Assembly (NCBI GenBank): GCA_028694275.1
Contig: JAQUTS010000021.1
Coordinates: forward strand, 1 to 17,019
DNA: 17,019 nt
Reading direction: 5' to 3'
Source: Candidatus Gastranaerophilales bacterium
GTDB lineage: Bacteria; Cyanobacteriota; Vampirovibrionia; Gastranaerophilales; CAJFVJ01
Each line of letters starts with the position of its first letter. The first letter of the stretch is position 1. Positions 6,062 through 11,342 of the stretch are shown in pieces. Made by a program: the position numbers and the translations under genes. Under the pieces are notes generated by a model that made no database searches, had not been told where the DNA came from, and saw only the letters and a program-made list of their open reading frames with translations.

Positions 6062-6708
6062 AAAATGTTTGGATAGATCATCAAAACAGATCGAAGCTTC
6101 TACTTGTTTTTTTAGGCTGGGGGATGGATGAGAATATATTAAAACATCTAAAGCCTTGCGGGTATGATGTTTTGGCTTGTTATGATTATCGTGATTTGGA
6201 TTTTTCCGAAGATTTAAGCAAGTATGATGAAATTTATGCGATTGCATGGTCAATGGGTGTTTTGGTTTTGAGCCTTGTTGGGGAGGCTTTGGGCGTACAA
6301 AAATCCATTGCGATTAATGGTACTCAAAGCCTTATTGATGTCGAATTCGGCATCAATCCCAAGATGTATCAGCGCACTCTTGATGGTCTTTCAATTGAGA
6401 CAAGGGATATGTTTTTTGCAAATATGTTTGATGAAAAGACCTCTTATGAAAGGTTTTTACCTCCTTTGAGAGATCTTTGCGAGCAAAAAATCGAGCTTGA
6501 ATTTTTACAAAATTTGGCACTTTCAAATGAGGTCTTTGATTTTAATTTTGATTGTGCAATAATATCTAGTCGGGACAAAATAATCCCGACAAAAAATCAA
6601 AAAAACTTTTGGCAGACAAAAAAAGTTAAAGTGGTAGAATTAAATTGCGGGCATTATCCGTTTTTTGAATTCGAGAATTTGGAAGAGATTGTAAATGAAG
6701 CGTTATAA
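6058..6708 (+). CDS. bioG: Pimeloyl-ACP methyl ester esterase, BioG type
   Basis: A 216-aa alpha/beta hydrolase of the BioG (DUF452) family, an alternative to E. coli BioH. It hydrolyses pimeloyl-ACP methyl ester so that the pimeloyl chain can leave fatty acid elongation and be used by BioF. Visible features: FLGWGMD near the N-terminus (18-24), the nucleophile elbow AWSMGV (63-68, S65), an aspartate in SSRDKIIP (D173) and the catalytic histidine in GHYPF (H199). Its position between bioF and bioC is the typical BioG context. The start overlaps the bioF stop by 4 bp and its end overlaps the bioC start by 14 bp. Confidence 0.93.
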   Translation: MKNVWIDHQNRSKLLLVFLGWGMDENILKHLKPCGYDVLACYDYRDLDFSEDLSKYDEIYAIAWSMGVLVLSLVGEALGVQKSIAINGTQSLIDVEFGINPKMYQRTLDGLSIETRDMFFANMFDEKTSYERFLPPLRDLCEQKIELEFLQNLALSNEVFDFNFDCAIISSRDKIIPTKNQKNFWQTKKVKVVELNCGHYPFFEFENLEEIVNEAL

Positions 6709-7456
6709 CAAGGATTTAGTTAAATTAAGATTTGAACATTCGTTTCCGACATATGATGAAAATGCAATTGTTCAAAAGCAAATGGCGGAAAAGCTTGCTG
6801 ATTATATTTTTGCTTCTTGCGGCGAAAATTACAAAAGTGTGCTCGAAATCGGTTGTGGCACAGGCTTTTTGACACGTCATATCGTTAATGATTTCAAAAT
6901 AAAAAAACTTTTGATAAATGATATTTCACCTGAAGTTATTGGCTATATCGAAAAAATTGCTCCTTATTGCAATTTTTTGATAGGAGATATGGAAGATATT
7001 ACTTTTGATAAAAAGTTCCATATTATCACATCAAATGCGGCTTTTCAGTGGGCGGAAGATCTTGAACTTATGATAAATCGTTTTTATCATGTCTTGAAGC
7101 CTGAGGGTGTTTTGGCGTTCACAACTTTTGGTGAGCAAAATTTTGAACAGATGACCAAAATTGCTGATCGCAAACTTATGTACAAAAACATTGATGAACT
7201 TATGCCAATGTTTAAGGATTTCGATGTAAAAATTGTGAAAGAAGAGATTTGTTCTTTGGAATTTAAGTCTCCGACAGATGTTTTGCGCCATATCAAAAAT
7301 ATCGGTGCTAATGCTATTGCGTCTGAGTTTTGGACAAAAGGCGGATTGAAAAACTTCGAGACAAAATACAGAGAGCTTTTCTCAACACAAAACGGTGTAT
7401 CTTTAACTTATCACCCTGTTTATGTGGTCTTGAAAAAGAAGGCTCAGCACATTTAG
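6695..7456 (+). CDS. bioC: Malonyl-ACP O-methyltransferase
   Basis: A 253-aa class I SAM-dependent methyltransferase. BioC methylates the free carboxyl of malonyl-ACP so that fatty acid synthase can build pimeloyl-ACP methyl ester, which BioG then cleaves. Family signs: the N-terminal FEHSFPTYDENAIVQKQM (13-30), the SAM motif LEIGCGTGFLTRHI (50-63), NDISPEVI, the GDMEDI acidic loop, and SNAAFQWAEDL (motif IV region typical of BioC). It starts inside the end of bioG and terminates at 7456, where its stop overlaps that of the convergent kinase-like gene. bioA, bioD and bioB are not in the window. Confidence 0.93.
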   Translation: MKRYNKDLVKLRFEHSFPTYDENAIVQKQMAEKLADYIFASCGENYKSVLEIGCGTGFLTRHIVNDFKIKKLLINDISPEVIGYIEKIAPYCNFLIGDMEDITFDKKFHIITSNAAFQWAEDLELMINRFYHVLKPEGVLAFTTFGEQNFEQMTKIADRKLMYKNIDELMPMFKDFDVKIVKEEICSLEFKSPTDVLRHIKNIGANAIASEFWTKGGLKNFETKYRELFSTQNGVSLTYHPVYVVLKKKAQHI

Positions 7457-8346
7457 TCTTTTTCTTTTAGTATTTTTTTGACTTGTTGATATTTGTCGTG
7501 GGCAAGGTTTTTGTAAACGTATTTATCATATTGTTGTTTTAGGGCGAAAAGTAGAGAGTTTTTCTTCATAGGAGTGGCTTCTGTTTTTGCTTTTATGGTT
7601 TTGCAAAGCTCTCGTATGCTTTTTTTATCTTCTTTAGAAGCACTTTTATAGACATTTGGCATGAAATAATTATCTATCAAGGACAAAAATAAATGTTTTT
7701 TGGAGCAGAAGTTGATATAATCTCTGATTTTTGTGACACAAGGTTCTATATCAACAAGGTTGAATTCTTGTTTTTTTTCGTCAATTAATATATTATTTGG
7801 GTTATAAAAATCGAAGAAGTATTTTTTCTTTGTAACAGTTTTTATTTCTTTCGCGAGATTGTTATATGCTTTTTGCGGCATATTTGCTATTGCTTTGAGG
7901 TTTTCAATATACCAAGGCACGATTTCTTGTGGGGTGGGTTTATACGAATCCAAAAACATCCTGCTTGGTATGCCGTTACTGAACCCGTTTTGTTTGATTA
8001 TCACCTGTATATGTTTGCCGATTTGGCCGACTTTTTGCCCTATGTTTATTTCAGGAAATGGGTTTTCGGATTTTGTCAGCGGGTTTTTCTGGCGTAAGGA
8101 ATCAAGATGTTTTTTGTTTATTCTCAACAAAAACACATCATTCCCGGGGATTGAATAGACAATGTTGTGTCGCCCTTCGCCAATATAGTTCCAGGGTTGG
8201 GCTATATTCGGAAGGTTATTTAGTATGTCGGTTTTTTTTGCAAATTTTTCAAATTCTTCAAAATTTTGATGCGCCAAGCGAACCCCTTTGAAGGCGGGTT
8301 TATTTTTTGAAGATGTATGGTATGAATTTGATAGGTTTTGTATCAT
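7453..8346 (-). CDS. Kinase-fold (APH/protein-kinase-like) protein with degenerate catalytic loop
   Basis: A 297-aa protein I cannot name. Its core looks like a protein kinase / aminoglycoside phosphotransferase fold: a glycine-rich loop YIGEGRHNIVY (54-64), a beta-3-like strand FLLRINKK (72-79; Arg75 where kinases have Lys), a catalytic-loop-like FFDFYNPNNILID (177-189) and a metal-binding NLVDIEP (196-202, D199). When NPNNIL is aligned with HPGNVL/KPENIL, the catalytic Asp position is Phe180, with an Asp one residue earlier, so activity is doubtful. The N-terminus (1-50) is polar and holds PAFKGV (17-22), a motif I recall from many Gastranaerophilales proteins. No membrane segment. The ATG at 8346 has only an A-rich stretch upstream. 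Convergent with bioC with 4-bp overlap. Confidence 0.6.
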   Translation of the reverse strand: MIQNLSNSYHTSSKNKPAFKGVRLAHQNFEEFEKFAKKTDILNNLPNIAQPWNYIGEGRHNIVYSIPGNDVFLLRINKKHLDSLRQKNPLTKSENPFPEINIGQKVGQIGKHIQVIIKQNGFSNGIPSRMFLDSYKPTPQEIVPWYIENLKAIANMPQKAYNNLAKEIKTVTKKKYFFDFYNPNNILIDEKKQEFNLVDIEPCVTKIRDYINFCSKKHLFLSLIDNYFMPNVYKSASKEDKKSIRELCKTIKAKTEATPMKKNSLLFALKQQYDKYVYKNLAHDKYQQVKKILKEKD

Positions 8347-8379
8347 TTCTTTTCTTTTAAAGTCAAAACATTGGCTAAA

Positions 8380-8413
8380 TTGACATGATTTTTAATTTTT
8401 GTAAATAAAAATC
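8380..8413 (+). promoter_or_regulatory. Promoter of the 59-aa ORF with inverted repeat
   Basis: TTGACA (8380-8385), 16 bp, then TAAATA (8402-8407). GATTTTTA (8387-8394) and TAAAAATC (8406-8413) form an 8-bp inverted repeat around the -10, a possible operator. Transcription would begin near 8414, giving a leader of about 80 nt. Confidence 0.55.
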
Positions 8414-8492
8414 TTACCTGCGAATTTGGCCTGTTTTAAATGTTTTTATTGAACTATAAGCCTTTTTTACTAATTCGGGAGGACTTTTGCAG

Positions 8493-8672
8493 ATGAATCG
8501 AGATTTTTTGGATTATGTACATCTTTATGATGCCAAAAAGCATCTTCTTGAATTGCAGCAAAAAAGGCGAGAAGTTGAAAAAATCGGAGATATTGAAGAA
8601 TTGAACAGTATTGATGATGAAATAGTGAATGCTATTATACTTCTTCAAAGGTACGAAATCGCTATGGGATAG
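8493..8672 (+). CDS. Small helical protein, unknown function
   Basis: A 59-aa predicted protein, highly charged and almost all helical: MNRDFLDYVHLYDAKKHLL, then a coiled-coil-like LELQQKRREVEKIGDIEELNSIDDEIVNAIILLQRYE. There are no membrane segments or cysteines. GGGAGGA (8478-8483) lies 9 nt before ATG 8493, a strong ribosome site, so the gene is probably real; a TTG at 8487 is too close to that site. It has its own promoter and ends before a hairpin region and the bidirectional terminator shared with rplA. I recognise no family; it may be a small adaptor or oligomeric protein, but nothing shows this. Confidence 0.6.
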   Translation: MNRDFLDYVHLYDAKKHLLELQQKRREVEKIGDIEELNSIDDEIVNAIILLQRYEIAMG

Positions 8673-8716
8673 AACATCTCACGGATGTGATGCAAGAGAC
8701 GAAGTGTGAGCTTTGG

Positions 8717-8740
8717 CTTTTGTAAACTGTGAAACAAAAG
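8717..8740 (+). other. Stem-loop downstream of the 59-aa ORF
   Basis: CTTTTGT (8717-8723) pairs with ACAAAAG (8734-8740) over a 10-nt loop. It lies between the small ORF and the terminator at 8762-8783. No T-run follows, so it may be a 3' mRNA stabiliser. Confidence 0.35.
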
Positions 8741-8761
8741 ACAAGTACAGTCAAAACAAAA

Positions 8762-8783
8762 AACCGACTCGATTGAGCCGGTT
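8762..8783 (-). terminator. Intrinsic terminator of the rplK-rplA transcript (bidirectional)
   Basis: A 9-bp stem (8762-8770 / 8775-8783) with a 4-nt loop, flanked by A-runs on the left and T-runs on the right. On the minus-strand RNA all nine positions pair (one G-U), while the plus strand has an A-C mismatch, so its main use is to end the ribosomal-protein transcript. It can also stop plus-strand transcripts from the 59-aa ORF. Confidence 0.85.
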
Positions 8784-8807
8784 TTTTTGTTTAATATGTT
8801 TATTTTC

Positions 8808-9533
8808 TTATGCAGAAAATTCTTTTGTTTCTTGAGTAAGGTTTTTGGCGTCAATCTGTACGCCAGGGCCCATTGTTGTAGTCAAGTAAACTGACTTCAA
8901 ATAAGTACCCTTTGCTACAGAAGGTTTTGCTTTGATAATAGCATCAGCCAAGGTCATGAAGTTTTTCAACAAGTCTTCTTCTGAGAAGCTCATTTTTCCA
9001 ACAGGAACGTGAACCATACCTTGTTTGTCGGCACGGAATTCAACTTTACCGGCTTTAGCATCTTTAACAGCTTTTGCAACATCGGCTGTTACAGTACCTG
9101 TTTTTGGGTTTGGCATCAATCCTTTTGGTCCGAGAACTTTACCCAATTTGCCCAAAAGAGCCATTGAATCAGGAGTCGCAATCAAAGTATCAAACTCTAA
9201 CCAGCCGCCTGAAATTTTTTCAACGATATCTTCAGTACCTGCAAAATCAGCACCTGCATCCAAGGCTTCTTTTACTTTTTCACCTTTTGCCACAACGCAG
9301 ATTCTTACAGTTTTACCTGTGCCTGCAGGAAGGATTGTTGTGCTGCGAACTTGTTGTTCTGCGTGTTTTACGTTGATACCAAGACGCATATGAGCTTCTA
9401 GAGTTTCATCGAATTTTGATACTGCAGCAGAAACTTCTTTCAGTTTTGCAATCGCTTCTTTTGATGAAGCTGGCTGATCAAGGCTTTCCATCAATTCTAA
9501 TATTTGTTTTTGTCTTTTTGTCAATTTTGCCAT
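8808..9533 (-). CDS. rplA: 50S ribosomal protein L1
   Basis: L1 (241 aa) binds the mobile L1 stalk of 23S rRNA near the ribosomal E site and in many bacteria also represses its own operon. The sequence has full family length and the hallmark LGKVLGPKGLMPNPKTGTVT segment in domain II, plus GKVEFRADKQGMVHVPVGKMSF and the C-terminal SVYLTTTMGPGVQID. ATG start with AAGGAG upstream. It follows rplK after an unusually long 168-bp gap that carries a second copy of the rplK leader. It is the last gene of the cluster: rplJ and rplL do not follow. Confidence 0.98.
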   Translation of the reverse strand: MAKLTKRQKQILELMESLDQPASSKEAIAKLKEVSAAVSKFDETLEAHMRLGINVKHAEQQVRSTTILPAGTGKTVRICVVAKGEKVKEALDAGADFAGTEDIVEKISGGWLEFDTLIATPDSMALLGKLGKVLGPKGLMPNPKTGTVTADVAKAVKDAKAGKVEFRADKQGMVHVPVGKMSFSEEDLLKNFMTLADAIIKAKPSVAKGTYLKSVYLTTTMGPGVQIDAKNLTQETKEFSA

Positions 9534-9575
9534 TTTTATCTCCTTTGTGGTTCAAGCGGGCGTGAGCCCTTCCAC
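9525..9575 (-). promoter_or_regulatory. L1-type translational operator before rplA (copy 2 of 51-bp repeat)
   Basis: This 51-bp stretch is identical to 10119-10169. In minus-strand RNA, GUGG (9572-9575) pairs with CCAC (9547-9550), enclosing GGGC-UCAC-GCCC (9558-9569) and the single-stranded GCUUGAA. From memory of E. coli 23S rRNA, the L1-stalk region reads GUGGGAGG ... CCUUGAAAUACCAC, which this RNA mimics. The ribosome site (AAGGAG) and the codons ATGGCAAAA are part of the repeat, so bound L1 would block initiation. L1 binding is inferred, the repeat is seen. Confidence 0.6.
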
Positions 9576-9701
9576 TTTGTTAAATACTTACTGTGTACTG
9601 TGTTTCTTGGGGATTGTATTGGATCCTTGGCGGTTTGACTTTTCATCAAAAATCTCATGACATTTGTGCTTTGCACTCAGTCTTGCCAAAATCCGTTACC
9701 G
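9576..9701 (-). other. Long rplK-rplA intercistronic spacer
   Basis: 126 bp between rplK and the second operator, unusually long for this gene pair. It holds a small hairpin (GTGC/GCAC, 9666-9676) and a repeated ACACAGT motif near 9590-9605. No open reading frame or clear promoter was seen. Confidence 0.4.
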
Positions 9702-10127
9702 TTACTCAGCTACTGTAACGCCCATTGAGCGGCAAGTACCTTTTACCATTTGAACAGCAGCTTCCATTGTAGTTGCATTCAAATCAGGCATTTTTGTCTT
9801 TGCAATCTCTTCGATTTGAGCCAAAGTGATTTGTCCCACTTTTGTTTTGTTAGGAACAGCTGAACCACTTTTTAGGTTTAATGCTTTTTTAATCAAAACA
9901 GGCACCGGAGGTGTTTTTGTAATGAAAGAGAATGATCTGTCTTCATAAACTGTAATTTCTACAGGGATGATAAGACCTGCTTGATCTTGAGTTTTTGCAT
10001 TGTATTGTTTGCAAAAATCCATAATATTAACACCGTGTTGACCCAAAGCAGGACCAATCGGTGGTGCCGGATTAGCTTTGCCGGCTTCGATTTGAAGTTT
10101 GATTTTTCCTATAACTTTTTTTGCCAT
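9702..10127 (-). CDS. rplK: 50S ribosomal protein L11
   Basis: L11 (141 aa) forms the base of the GTPase-associated stalk with helices 43/44 of 23S rRNA and contacts elongation factors. It has the expected N-terminal domain with the proline-rich NPAPPIGPALGQHGVNIMDFCKQYNA stretch and the rRNA-binding C-terminal domain ending GTCRSMGVTV. Length matches the family. The ATG at 10127 has AAGGAG about 7 nt upstream, inside the repeated leader. nusG lies 52 bp upstream and rplA downstream. Confidence 0.98.
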   Translation of the reverse strand: MAKKVIGKIKLQIEAGKANPAPPIGPALGQHGVNIMDFCKQYNAKTQDQAGLIIPVEITVYEDRSFSFITKTPPVPVLIKKALNLKSGSAVPNKTKVGQITLAQIEEIAKTKMPDLNATTMEAAVQMVKGTCRSMGVTVAE

Positions 10128-10169
10128 TTTTATCTCCTTTGTGGTTCAAGCGGGCGTGAGCCCTTCCAC
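10119..10169 (-). promoter_or_regulatory. L1-type translational operator before rplK (copy 1 of 51-bp repeat)
   Basis: Identical to 9525-9575, including the ribosome site and first codons of rplK. GUGG/CCAC (10166-10169 / 10141-10144) closes a structure with an inner GGGC/GCCC stem (10152-10163). The position just before rplK is where L1 represses the L11-L1 operon in well-studied bacteria, so this copy is the expected one. Confidence 0.65.
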
Positions 10170-10179
10170 ATAATTTATA

Positions 10180-10722
10180 CTAAACTTTTTGAATTTGGTT
10201 ATATTCAAGCTCAACAGGTGTTTCACGACCGAAGATTGAAACAGAAGCACGGATTTTTGATTTGTCCGGATAAACTTCTGTAATATCCCCAACGAAATCT
10301 GCAAAAGGTCCTGAAACGATGCGGACTTTGTCGCCGACAGAAACGTCGATTTTGATTTCTTTTGGTTGAGATTGTGAGCGGTGAAGAATCTTTTTGATTT
10401 CAGATTCTTTCGCAGGGATAGGTTTTTTGCTTGTTCCGACAAACTTGGTCACACCGGCCGTGTGGCGAACAATGTACCAAGCTTCATCATCCATAATCAT
10501 TTCGACCAAAACATATCCCGGGAAGATTTTTTCTTCGCGGTCTTGTTTTTTGCCGTCTTTAACTTTGGTGATAGTTTTTTGCGGTACTTCGATACGGAAA
10601 ATCCTATCGGTCAAGTTCAAATACTCGATACGTTTTTCAAGGTTCTTTTTAACCTTGTTTTCGTGACCTGAGTATGTGTGGACTATGTACCACCTTTTTT
10701 TGTTTTTTGATTCTTCACTCAT
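10180..10722 (-). CDS. nusG: Transcription antitermination/termination factor NusG
   Basis: A 180-aa protein with an N-terminal NGN domain (KRWYIVHTYSGHENKV at 9-24; EEKIFPGYVLVEM; WYIVRHTAGVTKFVG) that binds RNA polymerase, and a C-terminal KOW domain (about 125-180: VSVGDKVRIVSGPFADFVGDITEV) that contacts Rho or ribosomal S10. Length matches the family. The ATG at 10722 lies 4 bp after the secE stop; its AGG-rich ribosome site is inside the secE 3' end, so the two genes are probably coupled. Confidence 0.98.
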   Translation of the reverse strand: MSEESKNKKRWYIVHTYSGHENKVKKNLEKRIEYLNLTDRIFRIEVPQKTITKVKDGKKQDREEKIFPGYVLVEMIMDDEAWYIVRHTAGVTKFVGTSKKPIPAKESEIKKILHRSQSQPKEIKIDVSVGDKVRIVSGPFADFVGDITEVYPDKSKIRASVSIFGRETPVELEYNQIQKV

Positions 10723-10726
10723 TTGT

Positions 10727-10924
10727 TTACCTACCTGGAATAAAACTAAATAATCCTTTGAATATGATGTCTAATAAGTAGACTATCGTTGTAAAAAAGA
10801 AAACAACCGCTACCGTTGTGATTGTTTGGACAACGATCTGATTTTTTTGTGGCCAAGTGATTTTGTACCATTCGGCTTTTACGCCTTTGAAGTATTCTTT
10901 TAATGCTGATTTGGCTTGTTCCAC
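10727..10924 (-). CDS. secE: Preprotein translocase subunit SecE
   Basis: A 65-aa short SecE: an amphipathic cytoplasmic helix with EQAKSALKEYFKGVKAEWYKITWPQKNQI (the conserved W-P within EWYKITWP) followed by one membrane segment (about residues 35-58). SecE clamps SecY in the SecYEG channel. The start is GTG (10922-10924), supported by AAAGGA 6 nt upstream. A longer in-frame reading would run through the tRNA-Trp gene and is not real. It lies 34 bp downstream of the tRNA, so both come from one transcript that must be processed. Confidence 0.94.
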   Translation of the reverse strand: MEQAKSALKEYFKGVKAEWYKITWPQKNQIVVQTITTVAVVFFFTTIVYLLDIIFKGLFSFIPGR

Positions 10925-10958
10925 AACGTGTCCTTTCTTTTTTGGTTCTTCGGCAAAT

Positions 10959-11031
10959 CGCGCCCTGAAGGACTCGAACCCTCGACATCCGGTTTTGGAG
11001 ACCGACGTTCTACCAACTGAACTAAAGGCGC
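10959..11031 (-). tRNA. tRNA-Trp (anticodon CCA)
   Basis: A 73-nt cloverleaf. The acceptor stem pairs GCGCCTT with AGGGCGC (one G-U), the discriminator is G, the anticodon stem pairs TCGGT with ACCGG (one T-G), and the loop CTCCAAA places CCA at 10996-10998. The T-loop GGTTCGAGTCC is canonical. The 3' CCA is not encoded. It lies between rpmG and secE, the classic place for tRNA-Trp. Confidence 0.97.
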
Positions 11032-11039
11032 ATCTTCGC

Positions 11040-11204
11040 CTATTTTGTTTCTTTGTGAGTTGTATGTTTTCTGTCAAAAGGACAATATTTGCTGATCTCG
11101 AGTCTTTCTTTTATTGTCTTTTTGTTTTTTGTTGTGATGTAATTTCTGCGTTTGCATTCTTCACATGCTAATGTTATTTGTTTGTCTTTTTTCTTTGCGC
11201 CCAT
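11040..11204 (-). CDS. rpmG: 50S ribosomal protein L33
   Basis: A 54-aa basic protein of the large subunit, near the E site. It begins MGAKKKDKQITLACEECKRRNY and ends HTTHKETK, with the family's TTKNKK and RLEISKYC segments. It is too short for most gene-length cut-offs but clear by sequence and context. The zinc-ribbon Cys pairs are uneven: C14 and C17 are present, C41 is present, but the fourth position is Asp (CPFD). The ATG at 11204 has a weak AGG ribosome site. It is the first gene of the rpmG-tRNA-secE-nusG-rplK-rplA cluster and stops 8 bp before the tRNA. Confidence 0.94.
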   Translation of the reverse strand: MGAKKKDKQITLACEECKRRNYITTKNKKTIKERLEISKYCPFDRKHTTHKETK

Positions 11205-11229
11205 TTTTGATACCTATTTCTAGTAATTA

Positions 11230-11278
11230 CCGTATGGTTCATAGTATGCCCAACATTAAGCAAAGTCAAGCCGTACGG
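11230..11278 (-). promoter_or_regulatory. Promoter of the rpmG-nusG-rplKA cluster with flanking CCGTAYGG sites
   Basis: On the minus strand TTGACT (11264-11269), 17 bp, TACTAT (11241-11246) is a strong promoter, with a start near 11234. Two near-identical octamers, CCGTACGG (11271-11278) and CCGTATGG (11230-11237), sit just upstream of the -35 and at the start site, 41 bp apart. The promoter is solid; regulation through the octamers is a guess. Confidence 0.75.
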
Positions 11279-11296
11279 TCTATTAAATTGAACATT

Positions 11297-11322
11297 AAAA
11301 AAGAGCCTTTGTTTTTGCTCTT
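11297..11322 (-). terminator. Possible minus-strand terminator between aroA and the rpmG promoter
   Basis: AAGAGC (11301-11306) and GCTCTT (11317-11322) form a 6-bp stem with a 10-nt loop. On the minus strand it is followed by six Ts. It would stop antisense transcription from the aroA side before it enters the ribosomal cluster. The stem is short. Confidence 0.4.
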
Positions 11323-11325
11323 GAT

Positions 11326-11331
11326 TATAGT
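11326..11331 (+). promoter_or_regulatory. Possible -10 box of aroA
   Basis: TATAGT lies 11 nt before the aroA ATG, with no Shine-Dalgarno in between. If used, the mRNA would have a leader of only about 5 nt. No good -35 is visible, so this is weak. Confidence 0.3.
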
Positions 11332-11342
11332 TTAATTAAAGC

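Noticed and set aside
8487..8492. TTG start for the 59-aa ORF
   Set aside because: It leaves only 3 nt between ribosome site and start, while ATG 8493 has ideal spacing.
9025..9393. Long plus-strand frames opposite rplA
   Set aside because: Shadow frames of a certain ribosomal protein gene, without ribosome sites.
10925..11077. N-terminal extension of SecE reading through the tRNA-Trp gene
   Set aside because: The tRNA is certain and the GTG start at 10924 has a good ribosome site; the extension is an artefact of an open frame.
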